Assembly (NCBI GenBank): GCA_020226215.1 | Contig: CM035235.1 | Span: forward strand, 66,799,283 to 66,863,282 | From: Sindora glabra | Taxonomy: Eukaryota; Streptophyta; Magnoliopsida; Fabales; Fabaceae | Reading direction: 5' to 3' | DNA length: 64,000 bases | Shown here: piece after piece, positions 1 through 11,161 of the stretch | How the letters are laid out: every line of letters begins with the position of its first letter | How positions within the stretch are numbered: the first letter of the stretch is position 1 | The notes under the pieces: model-generated | The model's database searches: none | Told to the model about the DNA's origin: nothing | Seen by the model: the letters and a program-made list of their open reading frames with translations, nothing else | Position numbers and translations under genes: made by a program

Positions 1-2094
1 AAGCCAAGATCATAGGGTCAATGTGGGCAATTATATTTCAATGGAAGTAAAATTTAAGTCTATAAAATTTAAATATTATTAGGGTATTTTAAATAATATA
101 TATGATTTTATATAAAATTATAAAAAAATTAGTGGAGATATGAGCTCACATTGAAATACATGAGGCTTTACCACTACTTTTTCCCAATAGATTGTGGATA
201 AAATTACTTGGTGGAAATTCAATTTCATAAATCCTAATTTCCATCAAAAAATTTTCCAATGAGCATTTATTTGATCAACATTTTATGTTGAAAGTTAAGA
301 TTTTCGATTAAATATCCTTGCTTTCTTGTAAATATTTCTATCCACAATAGTTGTAATAATGTATTAGTTTCTAGAAAGTTACGCTTTTTAACATAAGTTT
401 TTGTTAAACAATCAACTTTGTAGCCTTTCATTTACCATTACCCTATTCTTTTTATTTGTAGTTTTTGAGGGATCATTTTGTTTCCATTTATCTATTGTTT
501 TAAAAAATAAAAAGTACATTTTTTTATAAAATATCTCTATTATCCTAATAAATTCTAAATAACTTTATATATTAATTGACTTTTAGTGAAGGAAACTAAC
601 TTCCTTTTTAAAATATAGGATGTTATTTTCAGCTACACTTGATACATATTTAATATTAAATAAATAAAAATTTTATTTAATTTTAATATTTTATAATTAT
701 AAATATAAGTAAATGAGATTATTTTTATGAAAAGTATTTTCTACTACAATGAACTCTTAGTAGGTGCATTTCTTGGATCAACAATCAACCTTGTAGCCTT
801 TTCATTTACTATTTCCCCTATTCTTTTAATTTATAATTTTTGAGAGATCATTTTGTTTTTATTTATCTACTATTTTAAAAAATCAAAAGTACTTTTTAAA
901 AAAAAATCACCTCTATTACTAATAAATGTTAAACAACTTTATATATTAATTGGTTTTTAGAGGAAGACAGTAACTTTCTTTTTAAAATATATGATGTTGT
1001 TTTCAACCACACTTAACACACATAACATTAAATAAATAAAAAAATTATCTAACATTTTATAATTATAAATATAAGTGAATTAATGAGATTATTCTAACAA
1101 AAGTTATTTTTCGTAAAACAAACGAACCCTTAATAATTGCATTTCTTCAATCCATTTATTATTTTTTGAAGAACATCTTATAGGGGAGAAATTCTAGCCA
1201 ATTGATTCTTAAAGGAAGAACTTTTTCTAAGAGAGAAATAAACACAAGTTTAAAGTATAAGACATGTAATTAATGTTGAAATTTTTTTATTTGAACCACA
1301 ACATAATTTATAAATAAAATTTTAATATCATTATGCTTTGGCCCAAATTAAATCACTGAATATTAATATGGTACTTCTCTAATCTTCATAAAATAATATC
1401 TCTCTCTTAAAGAATACTTATGTGAGGTTCTAGTAGATGGAGAAACACCATTTACCCTTCTCTTTTGTGTTTACGTTCTTTCAGGAATTACTAAACGGTT
1501 GAATTGTTCATGAATTCATAAAATACAACGAAATTTCCTAGAGGCCTAAACAATTGATACCAAAATTTGAGAGATCGATGTACATGAATTAGGTTATGAT
1601 CTAACTTTAATGCATCTCTTCTATCAATATTCATTAAATCTCTTTTATATTATTCAATAAGTTATGTCATGACACACAATAAGTCCCATAAATATAAAAT
1701 AGCTCATTCATTTTTTGTTTATGTTTTTCCTTTAGAAATAACAAAATTTCTCACTCTAAAAGAAGCATAGCATGTTTTTTAGAAATGGTCATTGTAGCAA
1801 TATATTACCCAAAATTCATACATAGCTGAATTATTATATGCGATTTTACTTTTGATGAATAAATAAAAATTAATTATCTATTTATCAATTTTAAATTACT
1901 TGCAAAAATTAATATATAGCCCAATATTTTTAAACGTAGATTGAACTAATCAATTCAATTGAAAATTAGACTCTAATTTGAGTGATAGATTAAACTTGTT
2001 CAGAAAGTTCAACCAATTTAAATTGCCTTAGATTGATATTAATCCATAAATCCATCTAAACCGAGGTAATCGTCAATGGATGCATTCCTCCTTT

Positions 2095-2098
<4 letters not shown>
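1..2098. other. Gene-free AT-rich intergenic stretch
   Basis: No open reading frame of plausible coding quality is visible on either strand. The main structure is a direct duplication of about 373 bp (listed separately). The second duplicate ends in a TIR-element-like sequence resembling the AT-rich MITE ends seen elsewhere in the window (motif around 'ttataattataaatataag'). From 1160 to 2098 I see only AT-rich unique-looking sequence without coding features. Confidence 0.6.
407..1152. repeat. Tandem duplication, about 373-bp period
   Basis: Copy 1 runs from about 407 to 779 and copy 2 from 780 to about 1152. Both start with 'aacaatcaac', followed by 'ttgtagcc' and a polypyrimidine stretch, and both end near 'gcatttctt'. 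They align along their whole length with scattered substitutions and small indels, so the duplication is not recent. The copies are AT-rich and non-coding. It could be two adjacent copies of one dispersed element rather than a local tandem duplication. Confidence 0.8.

Positions 2099-2182
<84 letters not shown>
2099..2182. repeat. (AT)n microsatellite, about 42 units
   Basis: An uninterrupted alternating AT run of 84 bp. Perfect runs of this length are usually highly polymorphic in plants. Confidence 0.97.
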
Positions 2183-2188
<6 letters not shown>

Positions 2189-2743
2189 GTAAAGAAGCTT
2201 GAGACATGATGCTAGAGATAGCATTCTCTCTTTTAACCACTTGTGCCAATAAATCTTTTGATAATTATTAACTTTTCATTATTTATAAGGCCTTTTGCTT
2301 TTCATTTTTTCATTAATTTAATTTTAAAAAATTTAGATAATTTATATTAACTTGTACTTTAATTAATAGTTAAATCATTCTTATTTGATAAATATTTTTT
2401 ATATTTATAATAATAAATTTAATTTTTTCAATAAATTAAAATGAAGGGTAATTTTAATATTATAAAACATATTTAAATTGTTTTGAATGCTTGTGATTGT
2501 GGAAAAAAATTCATTTTGTCATGGTACTAAAATTTTAATATTATTTCCAACAAAATTTAATAAATTAGCAGTTTTAATATTATGATTAAATAACTCTTAA
2601 AATTATGAAAGTAATATTTTGATTTATATAATGATAGAACTAAATTTTTTATAACTATGGTAAGAATAATATTTCTTTATTATTTTTGAAAAATACACTG
2701 ATAGTATAAATTAAATAAATTTAAAATTCTTTATATATATATA

Positions 2744-3350
2744 GGTCTTATTTAGTAATTAGCTGTTAATTAATTTAATTAACTGTTAACTGATAGCTAA
2801 TTATATTAATTGAGTTGACTAACTGATAATATTAGTTATTTGAATAAAAATATTTGATAAAATTAACTATTTCCTATTAGTTGTTTATATGTAAAATGAC
2901 ATATGAGGACATGTATATATTTTATAATTTATTTAAATATTTTTTAATTTAATAATATTTTAAATTTATTATATGATTTATGTTTAAAAAATATAATAAT
3001 TTATTTTTAAATAATTTTTAAGTCATATTTACTTAAAATATGATAAATATAAAATATAATTAGAGATTTATTATATTTCTTAAATTATTATATTTTTAAA
3101 AAAATAAATTATTATATTTCAAAAATATTTTATAGAAATTAATAACTATTATTTAATAAATTTATTTAATCTTTTTTAGTAAGGATATAATAAAAATACA
3201 TAATTTAAGAATAATTTCATATTTTTATAAAATTATGATTAATAAGTTAATTAAAAATATTAAATTTATTAATTTTTTAAATTTTAAATAAATTATTTAT
3301 TAAATAATTAAATTAATTGATTGATTCAGTCAAATAATTAAACAGAATTA
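2744..3350. mobile_element. AT-rich TIR element (MITE-like), family shared with 12144-12790
   Basis: The left end ('cttatttagtaattagctg' onward) and interior ('aaaattaactattt', then 'gtttatatgtaaaatgac') match the element at 12144-12790 closely, and a shorter inverted match lies at about 30480-30605. The right side carries 'attgattcagtcaaataatt', partly complementary to the left end, consistent with terminal inverted repeats. No coding capacity. Borders and TSD are not resolved. Confidence 0.55.
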
Positions 3351-3479
3351 AAAAATTTTCAAAAGATTTTATATCAACCACTCTTGTGATATAATAATTG
3401 ATTTAAATATTTAATTTTATTAATTATATTAATTTGATTTTGATGCACTAGATCAATAATTGAGCTGAATTTTAAAATG

Positions 3480-3830
3480 CTAACGTGGCCACCCATTTAG
3501 AGAGGGAAGATAAAAAAAAAAAAAATCCGTCCTTTCCGCCGCATACAGAATTTGCTTGATCCGTACAGGTGAAACGTCAGCTTCATGTGATTAGATGGAG
3601 AGTGCAGAAATAATCTTGATGTGAAAAAAATACATCGGACTTTGTGAGCCGCTGGAGTGTCCTTCGGGAATCGGGGGTGGGACCCAGCCTGCCAGTCCAC
3701 CCTTTAAAATTTTGTCCTTTGCAGAAAATGCCAACATATTCCGGAAAATCCACGGACTCTGCAATGTTAAAATTCGGCGGAAAAGAGGAAATTATTTCAT
3801 AACATCGTCTTTGTTTATCGGAAGTTTTAA
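3480..3830. other. GC-richer island, unidentified
   Basis: Base composition changes sharply here from the AT-rich surroundings. There is a minus-strand open frame (3700-3497), but its translation has no recognisable domain and ends in a poly-lysine/phenylalanine-like low-complexity run. No splice-compatible coding exon is convincing. It may be the remnant of a gene or of a repeat. Confidence 0.35.
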
Positions 3831-4269
3831 TTGTGGAAAGAAACAGATTGGAAGTTTGTGGTTAATTTTTGAAAATTCTTAGGTATTAATTATTTATGTA
3901 AATTTAAAGAATTTGAAAAAAAATTTCTAAACAACTAAAAATAAATAAAAAAATTATATCTTAATTATTTAATCTTCTTTTTGTCTTTCCTCTCTTTCCT
4001 TTTATATTTTTCATTTACATCCCCATCCTACTTTATTTGGAAGGAGAGAAAATAAAATAAAATGAAGAAAAATCTTTTAAATTTAAATAAATAAAAAAAT
4101 AAGAGAATTTTTTTTTTAAATTTAAAATTTTAAAAAAATTATAATAATACATTTCATCTTTAAATTTTTTTGCTGCCCTCTCTTCTCTTCGAGCAAACAA
4201 GAAAAGAGCAAAAAGTAAAAAAATTTCTTTTCTTTATTTTCTTTCTCTTCATTCAAACTCACCCTAGCA

Positions 4270-5110
4270 GTCTATTTGGTTAAGTTGAAAAGGGGGGAAA
4301 GAGAAAATCAGAGTAAAAATGTAAAGAGATTTTTCAGTTTTCAGATGCTACAGAAATTAGGAGAAAAGAGAAAAAAAAAATAGAAACAGTGCCGTGGGTC
4401 CCACTTATTTTTTTACTCTTCAATTAAGAAGAGAAAAGGGGAGAAAATTTGCTACAGATGCCATCATCGAGACTGCTGCTGCTGGAACTTCTCTATGCAG
4501 CTCCAATCTCCAGCATCAAGCAGCGACGAGAATGGCTTTCCGGTGAGTTGCACAATGCCATTTTCTTCCATTCTTTTTTGCTCAGTTGTTGCCTTTTGTT
4601 TTCTTGTTATCTGGATGCTCCTCTAGTGGCTCCTCCATGTGCGGTGCTCGTCCACGCTCGCCTAGTGTGCTAGTCGAATGTTGGCCTCCGTGCCCATAGC
4701 AGCTGGGTTGCCGTCTGGAAGCTGCTGCCGCGCGGATCTACCTGAACGGAAAGAGCTGCTGCTGTCTGGGATTAGGCCGGTTGGAAATATTGTTGGAAGC
4801 TTACAATTATAATTAAAAATTTATTTTAATTATATTTAATTTAATTTTTAAATTTTGAAAGTCATTCTGGTATAATAAATTTTTTTATATCAATTTCATA
4901 TCCATTCAAATAAAATTAACTCATTTTATCCATTTTCTTTTTTTTTATTTTTTCTCTAATTAAACACACATATTTTCTCCTCTCTCATATTTTCTTTTAC
5001 GACCAAACAACCTAAAGAAAATAATTTCTCCCCTATTTTCCTTCTCCTTCATTTTCTTTCTCTCATATTTTCTTTCTCCCTCATTTTCTATCCTAACCAA
5101 ACAAAGTCTA
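4270..5110. mobile_element. Candidate TIR element with GC-rich interior
   Basis: The left end near 4273 ('tctatttggttaag', then a purine-rich G/A tract) is the inverted complement of the right end near 5105 (pyrimidine-rich tract ending 'ctaaccaaacaaagtcta'). The hexamer 'agtcta' occurs just outside on both sides and may be a target duplication. The interior at 4400-4790 is much more GC-rich than the ends. It contains an ATG (4458) followed by a CTG-rich hydrophobic stretch and a GT donor-like site near 4542. A captured host gene fragment would explain this, but I do not recognise the protein. Confidence 0.4.
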
Positions 5111-5248
5111 AAATCCAAATGTATAGTAAAAGATAAATCCCCCTAACCCCTGAATCTTTTCATAACTAATACTTCATATAATATGATCATTAAAAAATTA
5201 AGTTAAAATGGGAATCCCAAGGCACATTAGTATAATCTATATTCTTTA

Positions 5249-5799
5249 TGTTAGAATTTTGGGGAGTTGAAATTATATTAGATGTTTGCTTCAAATTATG
5301 AAGGATGTGGGTGTGAAGGCTGGTAGTATTAGAATGAAAGCTAAAAAGCTGCTAATGGAGAAAATGATAATCACGTGGCTAATATTTGGATGAAGTATTT
5401 GAATGATATTGCTGCAATAAGTGGAAGAGTGTTAAAGGAGAGAAATATTTACAATAGAATAATATTTTATTGCTTAATAGTTTGCTTACACCCTTGCAAT
5501 ATTGGTATCTTCTGCTTGCACCATTTCAATGGAATGTTGTAGCTTATTTATAGGTAGTGAAAGTCGGTTTAACCACCGACTACAAACTTCTAAAGAGTTT
5601 TGATACTTTTACTTTTACCGCCTATATTAATTAATCTCACACAACTTTCTAAATACATTTTCCCAATAGCTTAATACAATTTTCTAGAAATTATTCATTT
5701 TGTACACTAAACACTAGAGATATTTTTATTGCATTCATGCACCCAATTTTACTAAGTTTTTCAATAATTTTCTAAACCTTTCTAGATTAATTTTTAACA
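5249..5799 (-). repeat. 3' LTR of the Copia element
   Basis: 551 bp, beginning TGTTAG and ending TTAACA on the + strand, so it has the canonical TG...CA ends. It aligns along its length with 8734-9276, with many substitutions and a few indels. Insertion is therefore not recent. Confidence 0.93.
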
Positions 5800-6200
5800 C
5801 TTCCCCTTAATTTAAAAAGGTCTAATACTTAAGCATGTCTCTAAATTTGATGAATTTTTTTGTTGAGATTGGCTTGGTAAAGACATCTGCTAGCTAGTAG
5901 ACTTGAAGCTTCAGTTGCACAGCTAAGACTAACACAGTTCTAATTGTTTCCATGTGAACAACAGGAGTAAATGTTTCACTAAAATCGACACCAGCTATTA
6001 TAAGTAACTTTTGATGATAAGTCATGCTTTGTGTTTTTGAATTGATTCATCTTTATTATACTTAATTTTGTAGATCCATTTTAGCACTATGATCTCTTTG
6101 TCTTTTGGCTTTTGGCTTTTGCACAAACTCTCACGTATCATTTTTCTCAATCATTTTTTTCTCTTCATCCATGACTTTCTTTAAATTTCTTTTATGGTAG
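5800..6200 (-). pseudogene. Copia reverse transcriptase start fused to RNase H end
   Basis: On the minus strand the RT N-terminus is seen (DFSETFTPVV, METIRTVLVLAVQLKL). Within a few codons this is followed by LADVFTKPI and KFIKFRDML, which belong near the C-terminal end of the Copia polyprotein. The catalytic YVDD-bearing part of RT and most of RNase H are absent. The junction is near 5893-5905. Confidence 0.8.
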
Positions 6201-6429
6201 CTTTCTCATATTTTTAAGGTTAACCTACAAAAAATGCAATATTTGTGTGCCTTGGATTTGGCTTGCATTGCTTATTTGATTTTCAAAGTTGTTGTTATGG
6301 CACCTTTTCTTCTTGTTCTTCTTACTCTTATGATTGAATATGTTGTGTTGATGATAATGGTGGCGTACTTGAGCTTAGATAACTTACATCTTGTGACTTA
6401 TTGGCTTCTTTATAAATATTAACTCCTTT

Positions 6430-7710
6430 TGTGGCTTCAAAATTCCATTGCCAACTTACTCTTTCGTCGGAGATGATGTCCTTTGAAATGATAAGTTATT
6501 TTATCTCTAGCCTGAATAATTGGTACCCCTTATACTAGTCACTGTACCTAGTGAAGATACATTTTTCTCCTTTTTCATTCAGCTTTCCTTGATTCTCCTT
6601 TGGAATGTGTGAGTATGCGACACATACAGTGATTTTAAGATGATCAATGCTTCCTTTTGAACCATGCTTCATATGGAGTTTTGTTTAGGACTACCTTGGT
6701 GGGAGAATGGTTGAAGATATATATTATTGTGTTAACTGCTTCCACCCATAAATTCTTTGGTAAGTTTTTGTATTATAACATCAATTGAGCTATCTCTATA
6801 ATAGTTCTATTCTTCCTTTCAACAATATCATTTTGTTATGGTGTATGTTGAACAATTAACTCCTTCTTAATACCTTGTTCCTTGTAGTAATTGATAAATC
6901 TATGATCATTAAATTCTCCCCCATATTTTATTCTCAAGATTTTGAGAGAACACCCACTTTGCTTTTCCACAAAGGCCTTTAACTCCATGAAGCAAGAACA
7001 TGTATTAGATTTTTGTTAGATAAAATACACCTACATCATTTAGGTGTAGTTGTTAACAAAAAAAAAAGGAAATATCTTTTTTCACTAATGCTAGGGGTGC
7101 TTAAAAGTCCCCAAATGTTAGCATGCACTAACTGAAGTAAACTCTTGGCTCTCTAAGATATCTTTGGAAATGGCAACCTATGCATCTTACCATAAATGCA
7201 ACCTTCGTAGACTTTATTCTTAAATGAGATGGAAGAAAGCCAAAGCACCATGTTCTTTTACCTTAACAATTTAAAGCTATTAAAATTCAAATAGCCATAC
7301 CTTAAGTGCCATAATGTGAACTCATCCACATGCTCACATTTTATTGCATATTTTTGCCCAAATGGCATCTCTAGAGGAAAAACTTTGTTTGGGGCCATTT
7401 TGACAAAAGAGATAAACTGGATTTTCTTCTTGTCAATAATGATGCATTTATTGCCATCAAAGGTGACTTTATAATTTTTGTAGATCAATTAACCCACACT
7501 TAGAAGATTTTAAGCAAGGCCAGGAACATAGAAAACATAAAGGATATATTTTTAAGTGTTGTCTTGAGATCTAATGACACCAGTGTCTTTCCCTTTAATA
7601 GTGTAGATATTTCCATCGTAAAGTGTAACTTGAGATTTTATAGATTCATCAAATTGCATAAAGCAACTTTTATTCTTTGTCATGTGGTTTGAACAACCAC
7701 TATCAATATA
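6430..7710 (-). pseudogene. Copia protease and integrase remnant
   Basis: Reading leftward: WYIDSGCSNHMT, the aspartic protease active site with its DSG codons at 7704-7696; then a GAG-pre-integrase segment with LWHLRYGYLN (open frame 7488-7258); then the integrase C-terminal core QHTP-stop-QNDIVERKNRT. That stop codon lies at 6838-6836, where the family has an uninterrupted frame. The downstream LPKNLWVEAVNT and TPYEAWF segments are also recognisable. Several stops and frameshifts make the polyprotein non-functional. Confidence 0.85.
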
Positions 7711-7914
7711 CCAAACACCCCTTGATCCTTAAGTATTAAGTGCAAAGCATACAATATTATCAAGGGATTCATTATTTTCTAAAAAATTGGCTTCTTCTTT
7801 TTGTCAAATCTAATAATCTTTCTCAAAATGCAAATGCCTTTTGCACCTTTTGCATTTATATGGATAATTTTTTTATCATGATTATTTTTCTTGCACAATT
7901 TGTAATATGATGAA

Positions 7915-8640
7915 TCATTGCTCCCCTTCTTTCATTACCATGGTGATTAGATGATCTTCCTCTTTTTTTGGATTTTTACTGTGTTTATTTTTCTTATCTC
8001 CATCATTTTTAGAGATATTTATTTTTGTTTGAAATACTTGCTCTAATAGTTGCTCTAATCTTTTTAATCTTGCTTCATGAGCTTCTAGAGAGCTTATTAA
8101 TTTCACTAAAGTAAGATTGGATAAATCTTTTAATTCTTCTATTGCAACCATAATATGATCATATTTTGAGGGAAGACTTCTTAATATTTTTTGCTTTATT
8201 ATTTTATCTTCTATCATATTCCCATAACTTCTAATTTGATTAAAGATATTAGAGACATGAGAGAAGAAAAGTTATATTGACTCATCTTCCCTTATAAGTA
8301 GAGTGTCAAAATCTTTCCATAAAGATTGAAGTTTGATAGAAATTACCTTGTCCATACCTTTAAACTTATTTTTTAGCATCTTTCATGCCTCTCTTGCATT
8401 GCTTGCTTGCATAATTCTCAAAAAAATCTCTTTCCTTACCCCTTTTTGAATGAATGAAAAAGCCTTAGTATGATATTGCTTATTCTTTTTATACTCTTTT
8501 TACCCTTCTTCTAGCCATGTAGCTAATTCTTCTTGGCTTTGAGGGATATTATAATCAACGTCTATAACATCCCAAAATCTTATGAGATGAATAAAGTCTT
8601 TTTTTGTATGTTCCAATAATTGTATACTTCCCCATTAAAA
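7915..8640 (-). pseudogene. Copia gag remnant
   Basis: The minus-strand frame from about 8640 begins with a Copia gag start (residues like YNYWNIQKKT) and is then interrupted by stops. The longest open piece is 8217-7915 (100 codons). It contains the LRSLPSKYDHIMVAIEE motif and a leucine-rich segment typical of UBN2-type gag. Downstream (about 7870) the zinc knuckle is decayed, with its C and H spacing lost. It is the capsid protein of the retroelement and is not a host gene. Confidence 0.85.
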
Positions 8641-8733
8641 ATAGAAAATAAGGTTTAGGTATAATTGAAAATAGGTTAGGTAGGTCATGCAAGGTTGGCC
8701 ATTAAGCAGGATCAAACACTACTTTGATACCAC

Positions 8734-9276
8734 TGTTAGCATTTTAAAGAGTATGAAATTATATTGGATATTTGTTTCGGATTATGAAGGATATGGGTAT
8801 AAAGGCTAGTAGTATTGCAATGAAAGCTAAAAGGCTGCTAATGGACAAAATGATAACCACGCAACTAATATTTGGATGAAGTGTTGGAATGATATTGTTG
8901 CGTAAGTGGAAAGGTGTTAGGGGAGAGAAAGGTTTACGATCGAATAATATTTTATTGCTTAATGGTTTACTTACATCCTTTTAGCAGTGGTATCTTCTGC
9001 TTGCATCCTTTTGGTGGATTATTGTAGCCTTTTTATAGGTAATGAAAGTCAATTAACCACTAACTACAAACTTTCAAAGAGTTCTGATATTTTTGCTTTC
9101 ACCACCTATATTAATCTCATATAACTTTCCAAATACATTTTCCTAATAGCTTAATACAATTTTCTAGAGATTATTTATTTTGCACACTAAACAATAGTGA
9201 TATTTTTATTGTATTCATGCACCCAACTTTACATAGTCTTTCAACTTCCTAAACTTTTCTAGATTAATTTTTAATA
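8734..9276 (-). repeat. 5' LTR of the Copia element
   Basis: 543 bp. It begins TGTTAG and ends TTAATA on the + strand; the last CA has mutated to TA compared with the other LTR. It carries the promoter side of the element, which is transcribed leftward, and is followed by the Met-tRNA-like primer site. Confidence 0.92.
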
Positions 9277-10200
9277 CTTTATATGATCAATCTTTTCTCA
9301 TAGAATAATACTCATAAGTAATATCATATATAACGAAAGTAATATTAAATTAGGTTTCAAAATATAAATTAAAATTTATCAATTAAATATAAAATGATAC
9401 AATAAATTTATAGAATTTAATTTAATAGATATAAGATATTTTAAATTCAATTTCAATACATATATATTGTTTTAGTGTGAAAGACTAAACAAGCAATGCA
9501 ATCACTATATGATATATGAATCATTTTTTCAACTGTTTCAGGGCCATGATTTTTTCCCAAAGATCTGGTATTCAACTCTATATTAAGAGATCGTTTAGTT
9601 TATTTCAATGATATGGAAAGATCTATTCCTCCAAAAATAAAAAAAAGATGAGTTGTTTATTGGTTATTATCTAATAAATTGAAGGAAATAAATTTTTTTG
9701 CGAAATCCTATTTCTCACAAAATACGAAAAGTTACTTACTCACATCTCCATAAGTAAGTTTTATTTTTTATACTATTTATAAATATAATAATAAAATTAT
9801 TTTTATTAAATTTAATTAATAATAATTAAAATTTATTAATTTATATTATAATAATATTAAGAATATAATAGTCATTTTATTAATGCTTCCTTAAATATTT
9901 AAAGTTGAATCAAATAAAATATAGAAAGTTACTTTTTAAGAAGTGTTACTCCCTATGTGTCAACCAAATAATTTTGAATATTTTCTACGAAACTCATATA
10001 AAAAAATTATTTTCTTAAAAATGTAATTTTTCATAAGAAGTTATTTTTTATACGATTCAAATGACTCGTAAATTTTGATTAATTTAGAATTAACTTAAGT
10101 TTAACCCCAATAAAGAAATCTTTTAATATTTATTTTTTTATTCATAAAATTTAAATTTAAAATTTTATTTAAAGAATATGTAACTCTAAATCGATGGACA
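9277..10200. other. AT-rich intergenic sequence with MITE copy
   Basis: No gene seen. A copy of the dispersed AT-rich repeat described at 13190-13330 lies at about 9345-9470. The rest is low-complexity AT-rich DNA. Confidence 0.55.
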
Positions 10201-10222
10201 CCGTCCAGAACCATAATTTGTA

Positions 10223-10385
10223 CATATTATCTATCGCTTTCATGCGTGTACCATATTTTTTACGTGTTGTACATATTATCCATCGCTTTTTTCATGCATG
10301 TATCTATCATCGGAGTACAATAATTCTTGCGAATAATATGCTACATGAAAAATATGGTACATGCATGAAAGCGATGGAGAATGTG
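10223..10385. repeat. Imperfect 38-bp inverted repeat (hairpin) with a third partial copy in the loop
   Basis: The arm at 10223-10260 is complementary to 10348-10385 at 34 of 38 positions by eye. The loop is 87 nt and contains a further direct copy of the arm core at about 10270-10305 ('tgtacatattatccatcgc'). A transcript of either strand could fold into a stem. The stem lies about 250 bp upstream of the acid phosphatase start codon. It may be a small foldback transposon, a regulatory hairpin or a small-RNA precursor. The sequence alone does not decide. Confidence 0.75.
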
Positions 10386-10989
10386 CACGAACACGACAAA
10401 AATAAATATTGGTTGAGTGGCTGGAAGTCGAAACTTCTTAATTAAATTCACGTTGTCACTTAAATCGGAAGGAGGAAAAGCAAAGGGCACACAAGTAAGC
10501 TGGATTCGAGGGTACTGTCTAGTAAGGAACTAGCTCTCTCTTTTTCCTCCGTGTAAGGGGAAATAAAGTCCATTTAAAGGTGAAAATTAACTAGTGCCCT
10601 CGAAGCTGCAAGAGTTTTCATATCTTAGCTGGTAACCATGAAAGCAATGCTAGCTTCTCTCTTCTTTCTTGCCACAATAGTGGCAACATGCCATGGCCTA
10701 GACGTAGACCACGGAGCAACCTACCAGATCTATCCTCTTCGGCTAAAATCCGGCGGCCGGGGCAGCCACATTCAGGGCATATCGTGCAGAAGTTGGCAGC
10801 TTGGTGTTGAAGCTCACAACATAATTGAGTGGGATGTGGTTCCGGAAGAGTGTGAGGGATATGTCGGAAACTACATGTCAGTTGAACAGTACAGAGAAGA
10901 TTCCAGAGTTGTTGCCCGTGAGGCTTTTCTTTATGCTCGGAATCAGAGACTCAAGGGGGACGGCAAGGACATTTGGGTGTTTGATATTG

Positions 10990-11161
10990 GGTGCTTGCTA
11001 CGGTGAATCTGGAGTTTAGTATTTGGGGTGGTGTGACAAAATACAAGTTATTGGATGAGATTACAAAAATCTTAGCATTGACTTAATAATCTCATCCAAT
11101 AACTTGTATTTTATCACATTACCTCGAATACCAAACCTTTAGGGACACCTTAAAATTCACC
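10990..11161. mobile_element. 172-bp foldback MITE, Mutator-type 9-bp TSD
   Basis: The element starts GGTG and ends CACC. It is flanked by the perfect 9-bp direct repeat TTGATATTG (10981-10989 and 11162-11170). Its two halves are inverted repeats of about 74 bp (10990-11063 and 11087-11161), almost identical in the inner 29 bp ('acaagttattggatgagatt') and more diverged outside. Only about 23 bp lie between the arms. A 9-bp TSD and long TIRs are the signature of Mutator-like MITEs. It has no coding capacity and must have been moved by a MULE transposase elsewhere. Confidence 0.92.

Larger units (their letters stand above)
5249..9276 (-). mobile_element. Copia LTR retrotransposon, internally deleted, bounded by 5-bp TSD
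   Basis: Two direct LTRs (5249-5799 and 8734-9276) flank an internal region read on the minus strand. The 5-bp sequence CTTTA is repeated exactly outside both ends (5244-5248, 9277-9281). The primer binding site lies inside the right LTR (8717-8733): on the minus strand it reads 'tggtatcaaag', like the complement of initiator tRNA-Met. A polypurine tract 'aaggggaag' directly precedes the left LTR on the minus strand (about 5800-5808). Domain order on the minus strand is GAG, protease, GAG-pre-integrase, integrase, start of reverse transcriptase. That is Copia order. In-frame stops and frameshifts are scattered throughout, and most of RT/RNase H is missing, so it is non-autonomous and dead. 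It is about 4.0 kb; Copia elements of this type are usually nearer 5 kb. Confidence 0.93.

Noticed and set aside
8600..9276. Possible separate host gene near the gag region
   Set aside because: The sequence belongs to the Copia gag and LTR; the primer site and the TSD explain the borders.
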